Part shown: positions 55,639-64,000 of the stretch, piece after piece
How positions within the stretch are numbered: the first letter of the stretch is position 1
Layout of the letters: every line of letters starts with the position of its first letter
Assembly (NCBI RefSeq): GCF_001712755.1
Contig: NZ_MDKC01000002.1
Span: forward strand, 62,001-126,000
Length of the DNA: 64,000 nt
From: Gottfriedia luciferensis
Lineage (GTDB): Bacteria > Bacillota > Bacilli > Bacillales > Bacillaceae_G
Reading direction: 5' to 3'
Translations under genes and position numbers: made by a program
The notes under the pieces: generated by a model
Told to the model about the DNA's origin: nothing
What the model saw: only the letters and a program-made list of their open reading frames with translations
Database searches by the model: none

Positions 55639-55875
55639 ATGATGGAATATACAAATACACCAAAGCCAGATGATCGTAGTGATAATGCAAGAAAAATTCA
55701 AGATAATATAAACAATACGAGGGAAAATATTAACGAAGCAGAAGCTTCTATGAAATTCGGAAATGAGCAAGATCGTCAAAATGCATTAGCTAAAAATCAA
55801 CGTCGCGAGGAAGCTATAGCAGCATTAGAAAGTGAACTAAAAGACGAGCAAGCATTTAATAATACAAATGACTAA
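55639..55875 (+). CDS. tlp: Tlp, thioredoxin-like small acid-soluble spore protein
   Basis: 78 residues, highly charged and helical. PKPDDRSDNARKIQDNINNT and NEQDRQNALAKNQRREEAI match the Tlp family. A minor spore-core protein under sigma-G in B. subtilis; the thioredoxin resemblance is slight and it has no CxxC. TTGGAGTG before the start; a second ATG follows directly. Confidence 0.95.
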   Translation: MMEYTNTPKPDDRSDNARKIQDNINNTRENINEAEASMKFGNEQDRQNALAKNQRREEAIAALESELKDEQAFNNTND

Positions 55876-55877
55876 TT

Positions 55878-55925
55878 AAAAAAAGCTAGGTATTTTGAGT
55901 TAGCCTCATAAATACCTAGCTTTTC
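55878..55925. terminator. Bidirectional terminator
   Basis: AAAGCTAGGTATTT/AAATACCTAGCTTT stem between tlp and sleL. Confidence 0.92.
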
Positions 55926-55926
55926 T

Positions 55927-57210
55927 TTATGCTCTTTTAACTACATTAAAATTAGCTTCAAGAAGCTCCCAATTTTGAATAAAAGGTAATCCTAATTTCC
56001 AATACGAGATCCCACGTATATTCTCTTGTTTTATTAAGTTAAACTTGGCTTGAATTGATCTTGCATCTTCGAACCAAACTTCATGTTTTTGACCATTTGA
56101 TTCTGTATATCGGAAATGAGGTGCTTTTGCTTTGTTATCAAAAAGGATTTCGTTTGTCATTTGAATTGCTAAATTTGTCGCAGCTTCAGCACTTAATGCT
56201 TTAGCCATGGTACCTTGTTTAAATGGAACTTTCCAGTCAAATCCATATAGATTTTGACCCATTACAATTTTTGGTACAGGAATTACGGTCTTTGCATAGT
56301 TGATTACTTTACGAACTTGATCAATAGGTGATACGGCCATAGGAGGACCGCCTTGCCAGCCCCAATCATATGTCATGATGACAACGAAGTCCACAACTCT
56401 ACCTATGTTAGCATAATCATGAGCTTCGTAAAATCTACCTTTTTGGTTTGAACTTGTTTTAGGTATTAATGTAGCACTCAAAATGAATCCTTGAGGCAGT
56501 CTTGATTTTACTTTATTTAAAAAATTAATATAAGCTACACGGTCAGTTGAGGCAACGTCTTCAAAGTCTATATTTACTTCTCTAAATCCATATTTATTAG
56601 CAGTACTAATAATTGTATTTATCAATTTATCTTGAACTGCTGGACTTTGTAATATATCGGTTGCGAGTGATGTTGAAAACTGTCCATTTTCAAGATTAGA
56701 GACAACCATCATATATATACAGCGATTATCCCTTGCGATTTGAGGAATGTTTCCAAGTGGTGGTTCTGTTAATGTACCATCTCTTTTCGCATCAAAGCTA
56801 AAATGTGCTAAATAGGTTAAAAACTTACTTTCTGTTCGAGCCGATTCTTCAAGTGCTGGTTTAATTGGGTTTGAAGTAGGTTGTAAATAGCCAATTGATT
56901 CGATATTTCTTTTTTTTCGTGGTGGAAGATGTAGCTTTTGGCCGACATTTAATGTAGCATATGGACTAATTCCACTTAAAGTTGCAATTTGACTTGATGT
57001 TACACCATAGGTTAAAGCTAAATCATATAAGTTATCACCGGGTTGAACAAAATATTCATTTCCTGTAGTTGGTACAACAAGCGATTGACCTTTTATTATT
57101 TTATAAGGAGCTACAAGAGCATTTGAATTAATGAGTGCTTGGCGTTCAACTCCATAAAAATCTGCAATACTCATTACTGTTTCTCCACTTTTTACAACAT
57201 GAATTTGCAT
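55927..57210 (-). CDS. sleL: SleL/YaaH-type spore cortex-lytic enzyme (LysM-LysM-GH18)
   Basis: 427 residues, the same length as B. subtilis YaaH. Two LysM domains (about 1-47 and 52-97; HVVKSGETVMSIADFYGV and YFVQPGDNLYDLALTYGV) are followed by a GH18 domain. The catalytic acid is in the FREVNIDFEDV strand, with FVVIMTYDWGWQGG and GISYWKLGLPF later. It is an N-acetylglucosaminidase that degrades cortex muramic-delta-lactam peptidoglycan during germination, located in the coat layers and lacking a signal peptide. AAGGAGAT before the ATG. Confidence 0.96.
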   Translation of the reverse strand: MQIHVVKSGETVMSIADFYGVERQALINSNALVAPYKIIKGQSLVVPTTGNEYFVQPGDNLYDLALTYGVTSSQIATLSGISPYATLNVGQKLHLPPRKKRNIESIGYLQPTSNPIKPALEESARTESKFLTYLAHFSFDAKRDGTLTEPPLGNIPQIARDNRCIYMMVVSNLENGQFSTSLATDILQSPAVQDKLINTIISTANKYGFREVNIDFEDVASTDRVAYINFLNKVKSRLPQGFILSATLIPKTSSNQKGRFYEAHDYANIGRVVDFVVIMTYDWGWQGGPPMAVSPIDQVRKVINYAKTVIPVPKIVMGQNLYGFDWKVPFKQGTMAKALSAEAATNLAIQMTNEILFDNKAKAPHFRYTESNGQKHEVWFEDARSIQAKFNLIKQENIRGISYWKLGLPFIQNWELLEANFNVVKRA

Positions 57211-57311
57211 CAAGTTTATCTCCTTCCATTAAACGTAGATATTCGTCTCTATTAAATATATGCCAAAGAGTTTGGATTAGAAGAGAATAGGTGGAAAAGC
57301 AAATTGAAAAT

Positions 57312-57340
57312 AAAAAACCTAGCCGAAAGCTAGGTTTTTT
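57312..57340 (-). terminator. Terminator of the SPFH gene
   Basis: AAAAAACCTAGC/GCTAGGTTTTTT stem. Confidence 0.9.
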
Positions 57341-57351
57341 AGCACGAATAT

Positions 57352-58245
57352 TTATTTTTTTGATTCTTTATCGCTATTTGGATCAAGTGGGAATTGAATG
57401 ATATTTGAGTTACTTCCTGAAACAGTAGGGAGTTTTCCATCCCATTTTTCTGCTTTTTTGTATTCAATTAATTCATTGGTTAACGTTTGTTGGATTACTT
57501 GGTTCGCTTTTGCTTGACCTTGTGCTCTGATTAGTTGTGAATCAGCATCAGCCTTTGCTTCTACTTTTTTCTTTTCTGCTTCAATTCTAGCCGTTTCTAG
57601 TTCAATTTTTTTACGATCATTTTCTTGGGCAGCTTGAACACGTGCATCAATTGCATCCTGCGTTTTTGCATCGGGTTTTGGCGTTCCTAGTGTTAAATTT
57701 TCAACAAAGAATCCAAGTACTTTTACATCGTCTTTATAGATTGTTTCGATATCAGCTGAGGCATTACTTGATTTCTCGCCGTATAATTGTAAAACTGTGT
57801 ATTTTGATACTGCAATTCGTGCTGCATCTTGTAGACGTTTCTTTAAATATGTTTCCTCAATTTCCTCGATCGACACAGGTCCAAACTCGTTAAACATGGA
57901 TACTACTTTAGAAGGGTCAATTTTATATGTATAGGATAAATCCATTTCGATTCTTTTACCGTCTGAAGTAGCTAATGCCACGTCTTTATATTCTACTGTA
58001 CGAAGACGGACTGGATACTCGGTTACTTTATCGAATAAACCAACGAAATTCCAACCTTGTGATAATGTGTTTTTCTGTATTCCTCCATTTGGTGAGTAGA
58101 CAACTCCTACATAACCAGGTGTTATTTTTTCAATAAATAATGTTGGAATTGTTGTGATTAAGATCAGCGCAATACCCGCGATGATTCCTCCAATTAGTTT
58201 ACGATTGAATAATGATTTCTTTTTTTCATTTGGACGAATTTCCAT
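57352..58245 (-). CDS. Prohibitin-like SPFH-domain membrane protein
   Basis: 297 residues. One N-terminal helix (about 17-38) is followed by an SPFH/band-7 domain (TPGYVGVVYSPNGGIQ, VEYKDVALATSDGKRIEMDL). A long Glu/Lys/Ala-rich coiled coil (about 205-255, NDRKKIELETARIEAEKKKV) and a short acidic end follow. Such proteins oligomerise into membrane rings or microdomain scaffolds. Its first codons overlap the end of a 53-residue membrane protein gene, so the two are coupled. Confidence 0.9.
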   Translation of the reverse strand: MEIRPNEKKKSLFNRKLIGGIIAGIALILITTIPTLFIEKITPGYVGVVYSPNGGIQKNTLSQGWNFVGLFDKVTEYPVRLRTVEYKDVALATSDGKRIEMDLSYTYKIDPSKVVSMFNEFGPVSIEEIEETYLKKRLQDAARIAVSKYTVLQLYGEKSSNASADIETIYKDDVKVLGFFVENLTLGTPKPDAKTQDAIDARVQAAQENDRKKIELETARIEAEKKKVEAKADADSQLIRAQGQAKANQVIQQTLTNELIEYKKAEKWDGKLPTVSGSNSNIIQFPLDPNSDKESKK

Positions 58246-58387
58246 TATTTTTGTCCCCCTTATCCTTTAAAATATTTTTTACTTTCGCTGATTTCTCGCC
58301 AATTTTTTCAAATGTTGGAGAAAGAAGAAGCCATACTCCGAATAAAAAAAGAAGGATGATTAAGATTGAGCCTACTAGAACCTTCAA
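58226..58387 (-). CDS. 53-residue single-pass membrane protein overlapping the SPFH gene
   Basis: TTG start with TAGGAGG nine bases upstream. One helix (VLVGSILIILLFLFGVWLLL) is followed by a lysine-rich tail ending DKNNGNSSK. Its last 20 bases overlap the SPFH gene start, and its coding sequence supplies that gene's AGGGGGA ribosome site. Translational coupling and a shared complex are likely inferences. No family recognised. Confidence 0.65.
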   Translation of the reverse strand: MKVLVGSILIILLFLFGVWLLLSPTFEKIGEKSAKVKNILKDKGDKNNGNSSK

Positions 58388-58527
58388 GAAGTTCGACCTC
58401 CTAATTTCTAATGTTAGAAAATCATTAGATTATTATAAGAAAATTATAACATTTAGGATAAGTTAAAAAATAGAACAATTATTAATTTTTTGGTAAAGTA
58501 TTCTGTAGAAGAATAAGAGGTGACTTT

Positions 58528-58950
58528 ATGTTTATTTCAGAAAAATTAGTTGAAGTAAGATATGTAGAAACAGATGCAATGGGTGTTGTCTACCATGCAA
58601 ATTATTTAGTGTGGTTTGAAATTGGACGTACTCAATTAATAAAAGATTTGGGCTTTAATTATGCAGAAATGGAATCACAAGGTGTTATTTCTCCAGTGAT
58701 TGATTTGAATGTTTCATACAAGAAGAGTCTTCGTTATGGACAGACTGCTATAGTAAAAACAAAAGTAAAATCACTCACACCACTTAAAGTGATTTATGAA
58801 TATGAAATCCTTAATGAAGAAGGGGATATTTGCTGTATAGGAAATTCAACACACGTCGTTGTTCATAAAGAAACATTTAGACCGATTAAATTTAAGAAGG
58901 TGTTCCCTGACTGGTATGAAGCATATGAGAAGGCGATGGGGCAAGATTAA
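58528..58950 (+). CDS. yneP: YneP, hotdog-fold acyl-CoA thioesterase (YbgC family)
   Basis: 140 residues, a single hotdog domain. The signature VRYVETDAMGVVYHANYLVWFEIGR holds the catalytic Asp, and SPVIDLNVSYKKSLRYG is the next conserved strand. Members hydrolyse short-chain or hydroxybenzoyl-type acyl-CoA. AAGAGGTGAC before the ATG. Syntenic with B. subtilis yneP, although sleL and the SPFH pair are inserted before it. Confidence 0.93.
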   Translation: MFISEKLVEVRYVETDAMGVVYHANYLVWFEIGRTQLIKDLGFNYAEMESQGVISPVIDLNVSYKKSLRYGQTAIVKTKVKSLTPLKVIYEYEILNEEGDICCIGNSTHVVVHKETFRPIKFKKVFPDWYEAYEKAMGQD

Positions 58951-58984
58951 AGGTTAGAAGAAGCAATAAGAGCATGAATAAATA

Positions 58985-59029
58985 AAAGATTAGAGAGGGA
59001 GATCATTCATCTTCATTCTCTAATCTTTA
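58985..59029. terminator. Bidirectional terminator
   Basis: AAAGATTAGAGA/TCTCTAATCTTT stem between yneP and plsY. Confidence 0.85.
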
Positions 59030-59042
59030 GCTAATCATGCTT

Positions 59043-59645
59043 TTAAAATTTTACTTTTGGTTCTGTTTTGTCTTTAATTCGTTTTATATTTGGACGATGT
59101 TTATATACGACAAAGATTGTAAGTACGATTAAAATATAAGTTATGATGTACCCATTGTCTTTAATTAGACCAGTGTATTCCATTATAAAAGCTAAAATTG
59201 TACCTAAAAATGCTGTTAACATTGACGAAAGTGAAACATATTTTGTTGTTTTTAAACTAATTGCGAAGATAATGATTAAGCAGACAAAAAGTAGTGGTGA
59301 TGCATATAATAAGATCCCTGCAGAGGTTGCTACCGCTTTACCACCTCTAAATCCGGCAAATATTGGATACATATGTCCAATAACAGCAACTAGACCGATA
59401 ATTAATGGGTGAATTCCATGATAATGGAATAATACAGGTAATGAAGCTGCTAGTGTTCCTTTTAAAATATCTCCAAGTGTTACAATAATACCTGCTTTTT
59501 TACCTAATGTGCGGAATGTATTTGTCGCACCAAGATTTCCACTACCGTGTTGACGGATATCTACTCCGTAAAATATTTTTCCAACTACTAAACCGAATGG
59601 TACAGATCCGATTAAATAGGCTAGTACAATAATGACCAAACTCAT
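59043..59645 (-). CDS. plsY: PlsY, acyl-phosphate:glycerol-3-phosphate acyltransferase
   Basis: 200 residues, five to six helices. Three conserved cytosolic loops are present: [38 protein letters not shown] and the late [10 protein letters not shown]. It makes lysophosphatidic acid from acyl-phosphate, the first committed step of phospholipid synthesis. GGAGCTAG before the ATG. The minus orientation matches B. subtilis yneS. Confidence 0.97.
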   Translation of the reverse strand: MSLVIIVLAYLIGSVPFGLVVGKIFYGVDIRQHGSGNLGATNTFRTLGKKAGIIVTLGDILKGTLAASLPVLFHYHGIHPLIIGLVAVIGHMYPIFAGFRGGKAVATSAGILLYASPLLFVCLIIIFAISLKTTKYVSLSSMLTAFLGTILAFIMEYTGLIKDNGYIITYILIVLTIFVVYKHRPNIKRIKDKTEPKVKF

Positions 59646-59821
59646 TTTCTAGCTCCTTTTCAAACAATAATAAATTAGTGCAGTATCATATGATTTTATC
59701 ACAATTTTAAGCGAATATATAGATAGTTGCTTTAGAATATTAATTCAAATCAGGAAACAAAGGACATTTTATTTTAGGTAAAAGTTCTAATATCTATCAA
59801 TTTTAATGGAAGGAAAAAAAT

Positions 59822-60496
59822 ATGAACCCGACAGTTTTAATCATTGAAGATGAAAAAAGATTAAGAGAAATCGTAAAAGAGTATTTTGAAAACGATCAAT
59901 TTACTGTAATCGAAGCAGAAGATGGAGAACAAGGTATAAAGAAATTTAACGAAAATCAAGTAGATTTAATTATTTTAGACTTAATGCTACCAAAATTAGA
60001 TGGATGGGAAGTTTGTAAGTTAATTAGAGAGCAATCAAGTATTCCAATCATTATGACCACTGCTCGCTCAGAAGAAGAAGATCAATTACTTGGTTTTGAT
60101 ATTGGAACAGATGAATATGTGACAAAGCCATTCAGTCCTAAGATTCTAGTAGCGAAAGCAAAAAGTGTACTTAGAAGAACGGCTGATTTAAAAGAAGATG
60201 ATAAAGAATCTAAAACGATTTGTGGAATTACGATCAATACGTCGTCAAGGACAGCTTCAATAAATAATGAATTATTACAACTTACGAATAAAGAGTTCGA
60301 ATTACTATGCTATTTAATTGATAATAAAGGCATCGTATTAACAAGAGATCAATTATTAAATAATATTTGGGGTTTTGATTATTTTGGTGATGGAAGAACG
60401 GTTGATACACATATAAAAAAACTTAGACATAAATTGGGAGACAAAGCAAAGCATATAGCAACAGTTATTAGAGTAGGCTATAAGTTTGAGGAGTAG
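59822..60496 (+). CDS. OmpR-family response regulator
   Basis: 224 residues. The receiver has VLIIEDEKRLREI, phospho-acceptor Asp53 (LIILDLMLPKLDG), MTTARSEEEDQ and VTKPFSPK. The winged helix has LTNKEFELLCYLIDN and DGRTVDTHIKKLRHKLG. AATGGAAGGA before the ATG. Three bases before the kinase gene, with an HtrA-like protease gene next, so the system probably controls envelope proteolysis, comparable in logic to CssRS. Confidence 0.95.
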   Translation: MNPTVLIIEDEKRLREIVKEYFENDQFTVIEAEDGEQGIKKFNENQVDLIILDLMLPKLDGWEVCKLIREQSSIPIIMTTARSEEEDQLLGFDIGTDEYVTKPFSPKILVAKAKSVLRRTADLKEDDKESKTICGITINTSSRTASINNELLQLTNKEFELLCYLIDNKGIVLTRDQLLNNIWGFDYFGDGRTVDTHIKKLRHKLGDKAKHIATVIRVGYKFEE

Positions 60497-60499
60497 AAA

Positions 60500-62290
60500 A
60501 TGAAAAATAGTATAGTCCGTAAACTTTTTTTATCCATAACGTTATTATTAGTTATATTTTTATTAATTGTATTTGTTGGTCAATCAATCTTTATGCAATC
60601 TTTTTATACGAATAAGAAAGTAAATATTGTAACAGAGGAACTTACACAATTTGCTAAAGGTTATAAAGCGGGTAAATTTAACAACAATCAGTTTCAACAA
60701 GAGCTATCTAAACTATATTCCAAATACAATACAACTTTAGCAGTTTTAGATAAAAGAGGCGTATTAAAAGCTGAGAATAATTTTGATTTAACCGTCCTTA
60801 CGAATGAAGGAAAAAAGGTATATGTACCTTTAAATAATTTATTATATTCGGATCAAATAGACAGTATTTTAGGGCTTAATATTAAAGAAAATTCAAGGAT
60901 TACAATCCGAGGTTATGTTCAAGATGATTATTTTATTCCACTTTATATAAAAACGAATATGGGTGTTTGGCAAGAGGAAAATCAACCTTCTAACACGATT
61001 CAACTGTCAACTAAAAATAATCTTCAGGAATTGGTGAATATTGAAATTAAAGGGAAAGTTGTTAATTTACATTTACCAATTGCAAATCAATATACATATT
61101 CAGCTCAAATGAACTCATTAATGGGTGCAATAACTGATTGGGCAAAGAGTAATGAAGATTTTTCTAACTATTCTGAGGAGGATTTCCCGTTAATTTATCG
61201 TTACTTAGACCGCGCAAATGGATTAGAAAATAAAGTTTTTATTTACCCAATTAATACGAATAAAGGTTCAAAAGAAGTTATTTTTGCCATTACTTCCCTA
61301 CAACCAGTAAATGAAGCGATGTACGTTTTAAAAGATTTTTATATTTACGCTTTTATTATTGCTTTATTGCTGATTGTGATCGTTTCTTTTTACTATTCGA
61401 AATTGATTACGAAACCATTATTGAAAATGAATTCTGTAACAGATCAATTAGCAAAATTAAACTTTAACGAGAAAATTGATATTCAATCCGATGATGAAAT
61501 TGGACAATTATCCAAATCAATAAATTCATTATCTGAGAATTTAGCTAGTACGATTGAAAATTTACAGCAGGCAAATGTTAAATTAATGAAGGATATTGAA
61601 AAAGAAAAACAGTTAGAACAAATAAGAAAAGAGTTTATTAGTGGAGTATCTCATGAGCTTAAAACGCCATTAAGTATTGTGCAAAGTTATGCAGAAGGTT
61701 TAAAAGATGGATTAAATATTGAAAAAAATGGTTATTATGCAGATGTAATCCTTGAAGAAGTTGATCGGATGAACGGGTTAGTTGTCGATATGTTAGAACT
61801 TTCCAAACTTCAATCAGGAACATATACACTAAAAAGTGAACCTTTTTTAATTGTGGATTGCATAGAAAATGTGATTATTCGCATGTTTGAAAATAGTAAT
61901 ATTCATTGTCATTTCAATTTTAATCTTGATGAGGATACGCTCGTAATAGGTGAAAAAAGAAAAATAGAACAAGTAATTATTAATATCCTATCAAATGCAA
62001 TCCATTATGGGAACCCAGGTAGTGTTATAAAAATGAATTTATTAGATGAAGGGGATAATGTAAATATCTCTATTTTTAATGAAGGTAATCCAATCCCTGC
62101 TGATAAAATTGATAAAATTTGGGATCGCTTCTATCGTATTGATGAATCTAGAAACAGACAAAATGGTGGAACAGGTTTAGGTTTAGCAATCGTAAAAACA
62201 ATCCTAGACTTACATCATTCAACTATAAAAGTTCATAATAAGGAAGATGGAGTTGAATTTATTTTTAATTTGAAAAAATATTTGAATTAA
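60500..62290 (+). CDS. Sensor histidine kinase with large extracytoplasmic domain
   Basis: 596 residues. Helices at about 9-30 and 276-298 bracket an extracellular domain of about 245 residues. HAMP (about 299-352), then HisKA with phosphorylated His385 (GVSHELKTPLSIVQSY) and HATPase (NILSNAIHYG, IWDRFYRID, GGTGLGLAIVK). Larger than CssS (451), so it is not an obvious orthologue. Coupled to the regulator upstream; GAGGAG of its ribosome site overlaps the regulator's last codons. Confidence 0.95.
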   Translation: MKNSIVRKLFLSITLLLVIFLLIVFVGQSIFMQSFYTNKKVNIVTEELTQFAKGYKAGKFNNNQFQQELSKLYSKYNTTLAVLDKRGVLKAENNFDLTVLTNEGKKVYVPLNNLLYSDQIDSILGLNIKENSRITIRGYVQDDYFIPLYIKTNMGVWQEENQPSNTIQLSTKNNLQELVNIEIKGKVVNLHLPIANQYTYSAQMNSLMGAITDWAKSNEDFSNYSEEDFPLIYRYLDRANGLENKVFIYPINTNKGSKEVIFAITSLQPVNEAMYVLKDFYIYAFIIALLLIVIVSFYYSKLITKPLLKMNSVTDQLAKLNFNEKIDIQSDDEIGQLSKSINSLSENLASTIENLQQANVKLMKDIEKEKQLEQIRKEFISGVSHELKTPLSIVQSYAEGLKDGLNIEKNGYYADVILEEVDRMNGLVVDMLELSKLQSGTYTLKSEPFLIVDCIENVIIRMFENSNIHCHFNFNLDEDTLVIGEKRKIEQVIINILSNAIHYGNPGSVIKMNLLDEGDNVNISIFNEGNPIPADKIDKIWDRFYRIDESRNRQNGGTGLGLAIVKTILDLHHSTIKVHNKEDGVEFIFNLKKYLN

Positions 62291-62371
62291 ATCAAAAAGT
62301 TCACAGCAAATACACATGAGTGGGTTAAATTAATATCAATAAAAGATACCTACATATTGGAGGAATGAATT

Positions 62372-63565
62372 ATGGGATATTATGATGAAACAGATTTATA
62401 CGATGATAATAATCATAAAAGACAAAAGAGAAGTAGACGTGGAGGATATCCACTTGTTACAGGCTTTATTGGAGCGATAATAGGAGCTGTAACGATCTCA
62501 ATCGTATCCCCGGATATTTTTAATTTAACTAATAAACCTGCAAACTTAAATAATGATACGAATACAGTACCAACACAAGTTATTAATGTATCAAGAGAAG
62601 ATTTAACAACTACGATCCAAAATGCTCGCAAATTTGTAGTAGGAGTTAATAATTATCAATCATCAAATCCATTTTCAATGGAAACTGAAGAAGCTGGATC
62701 TGGTTCAGGTGTAGTTTATAAAAGAGTAGGAAATAAAGCTTTAGTAGCGACAAATAACCATGTTGTTGCTGGTGCAAAACAATTAAAAGTAAAAATGGCA
62801 GATGGTCAATTAATTGATGCTAAGCTTGTTGGAACAGATGAATTATTAGATTTAGCAGTTGTAGCAATAGATGCAAAATATGTTACAAATATCGCTAAAT
62901 TAGGTGATTCAGAAAAAATTAACGTTGGTGAAACTGCTATTGCAATTGGAAATCCACTTGGATTTTTAGAAAGTACTGTAACAGAAGGAATTGTAAGTAG
63001 TAAAGCTCGTGAAATACCACAAGATATCGATGGAGATGGAGTTGCAGATTACCAAACTCAAGTAATTCAAACGGATGCAGCGATTAATCCTGGTAATAGT
63101 GGTGGTGCTTTAATCAATGCAAAAGGTGAAGTAATCGGGATTAATTCAAGTAAAATTGCCGAACAAGCTGTTGAAGGAATTGGATTTGCAATCCCAATGA
63201 ATATTGCAAAACCAGCTTTAGATCAAATCGAAAAATTTGGTGAAGTGACTCGACCTGTAATGGGTGTAGGCTTAAAATCACTTGATGAAATACCGCAATT
63301 TAATATCGAAGAAACATTGAAATTACCTGGTTCAGTGACTAAAGGTGCAGTTGTTACACATGTTGATCCAAATACTCCTGCTGCTAAAGTTGGAATGAAA
63401 CAATTAGACGTTATCGTTGCACTTGATGACAAGCCAGTAAGTGATGTCATTACTGTCAGAGAATACTTATATTCACATAAAAAAGTTGGAGATAAGTTAA
63501 AGATTACTTATTACCGTGATGGTAAGTTAACTAATTCAACATTAACATTAGCTTCTAGTCAATGA
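62372..63565 (+). CDS. HtrA/DegP-like membrane-anchored serine protease (S1C, PDZ)
   Basis: 397 residues. A short Arg/Lys-rich cytosolic start and one helix (about 27-48) are followed by a trypsin-like domain with His130 (ATNNHVVAGA), Asp160 (LDLAVV) and Ser243 (NPGNSGGAL). A C-terminal PDZ domain (about 295-395; GAVVTHVDPNTPAAKVG) follows. It degrades misfolded exported proteins. Length and layout resemble B. subtilis HtrA, HtrB and HtrC equally. It lies 81 bp behind the kinase, so it may share its transcript or be its target. Terminator at 63607-63639. Confidence 0.95.
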   Translation: MGYYDETDLYDDNNHKRQKRSRRGGYPLVTGFIGAIIGAVTISIVSPDIFNLTNKPANLNNDTNTVPTQVINVSREDLTTTIQNARKFVVGVNNYQSSNPFSMETEEAGSGSGVVYKRVGNKALVATNNHVVAGAKQLKVKMADGQLIDAKLVGTDELLDLAVVAIDAKYVTNIAKLGDSEKINVGETAIAIGNPLGFLESTVTEGIVSSKAREIPQDIDGDGVADYQTQVIQTDAAINPGNSGGALINAKGEVIGINSSKIAEQAVEGIGFAIPMNIAKPALDQIEKFGEVTRPVMGVGLKSLDEIPQFNIEETLKLPGSVTKGAVVTHVDPNTPAAKVGMKQLDVIVALDDKPVSDVITVREYLYSHKKVGDKLKITYYRDGKLTNSTLTLASSQ

Positions 63566-63606
63566 TTGACAGGCAATTGACTTAGGAAATATGATAAAAG
63601 AATACA

Positions 63607-63639
63607 AAATAAGCGAAAAGTTAATCTTTTCGCTTATTT
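63607..63639 (+). terminator. htrA-like gene terminator
   Basis: AAATAAGCGAAAAG/CTTTTCGCTTATTT perfect stem. Confidence 0.88.
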
Positions 63640-63665
63640 ATGCAAACAGAAAGGGTGACTAGCAA

Positions 63666-64000
63666 ATGAGTAAATACCCATCAAGAGAAGAAATTGGCAA
63701 GATTTTAAAATCAAGTAAAGTAATTGCAGTTGTTGGATTATCAGGGGACCCGTCTAAAACGTCTTATATGGTAAGTAAGGCTATGCAAGATGCTGGATAT
63801 AAAATTATTCCAGTAAATCCAACAGTTGATACTGTTTTAGGAGAAAAAGCAGTAGCAAGTTTGACTGAAATAAATGAAAAAGTAGATATTGTAAATGTAT
63901 TTAGAAGACCTGAACACCTATTACCTGTAGCACAAGAGTTTCTTAAAATTGATTGCGATGTTTTCTTTGCGCAGCTTGGTATCGAAAACGAAGAAGCATA
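63666..64000 (+). CDS. yneT: YneT, CoA-binding domain protein (3' end outside window)
   Basis: The first 111 residues, still open at the window end. SSKVIAVVGLSGDPSKTSYM is the glycine-rich nucleotide/CoA-binding start, then IIPVNPTVDTVLGEKAVASL and VDIVNVFRRPEHLLPVAQEF. These are the landmarks of the succinyl-CoA-ligase-like Rossmann family (YccU/YneT). Function unknown. AGAAAGGGTGAC before the ATG. It precedes parE and parC in B. subtilis, so those genes may follow. Confidence 0.93.
   Translation, partial: MSKYPSREEIGKILKSSKVIAVVGLSGDPSKTSYMVSKAMQDAGYKIIPVNPTVDTVLGEKAVASLTEINEKVDIVNVFRRPEHLLPVAQEFLKIDCDVFFAQLGIENEEA

Overview
The window is AT-rich chromosomal DNA from an endospore-forming Bacillaceae bacterium. 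The evidence is the genes themselves: the spore small acid-soluble proteins SspN, SspO, SspP and Tlp, the spore cortex-lytic enzyme SleL (YaaH), GerAB/GerAC-type germination proteins and SirA, plus AGGAGG-type ribosome sites and frequent TTG/GTG starts. Gene order follows the Bacillus subtilis backbone: lexA, yneB, ynzC, tkt, sirA, yneF, ccdA, ccdC (yneJ), yneK, sspP/sspO, acnA, yneN, sspN, tlp, yneP, plsY and yneT. Blocks of accessory genes are inserted between these. The genus cannot be fixed from sequence alone; something near Bacillus or Gottfriedia is a guess. No rRNA, tRNA, CRISPR array or intact transposase gene was seen.

Region by region: (1) 0-18 kb is accessory: an M48 protease fragment, a phosphodiesterase, an EamA exporter behind a polyproline leader ORF, a reductase, small membrane proteins, a nucleotidyltransferase, a VOC protein, a FUSC-type protein, a metallophosphoesterase, a two-component system, an L,D-transpeptidase and a glucosaminidase. 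Two inverted copies of a ~490-bp non-coding repeat (6162-6661 and 14196-14684) bracket 7.5 kb of this block. (2) 18-23 kb is the conserved lexA-yneB-ynzC-tkt-sirA-yneF core. The SOS division inhibitor yneA is missing, and a LexA box lies before yneB. (3) 23-35 kb holds two secreted proteases (M6 and S53), a heterodimeric YheI/YheH-like ABC exporter and AzlCD. (4) 35-42 kb has ccdA, ccdC, yneK, a BdbD-like oxidoreductase and a run of spore small proteins. (5) 42-50 kb is a decaying accessory block: a cytosolic M15 endopeptidase, a truncated acyltransferase, orphan germination genes (one gerC type, two gerB type, no gerA), a methyltransferase and several gene remnants. (6) 50-56 kb has acnA with a perfect CcpC-like palindrome, a ~720-bp array of ~40-bp tandem repeats, then yneN, an fbpB-like gene, sspN and tlp. 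(7) 56-64 kb has sleL, an SPFH protein overlapping a tiny membrane protein, yneP, plsY, a two-component system with an HtrA-type protease, and the start of yneT.

Shared themes are sporulation and germination (SASPs, SleL, Ger proteins, SirA), thiol redox and cytochrome c maturation (CcdA, CcdC, YneN, BdbD), envelope surveillance (two two-component systems, HtrA, SPFH, PspC) and extracellular proteolysis. The features most worth a second look are the 40-bp repeat array, the bracketing inverted repeat element, a response regulator with no canonical start codon, the polyproline leader ORF before the EamA gene, and three peptidoglycan enzymes with no export signal.
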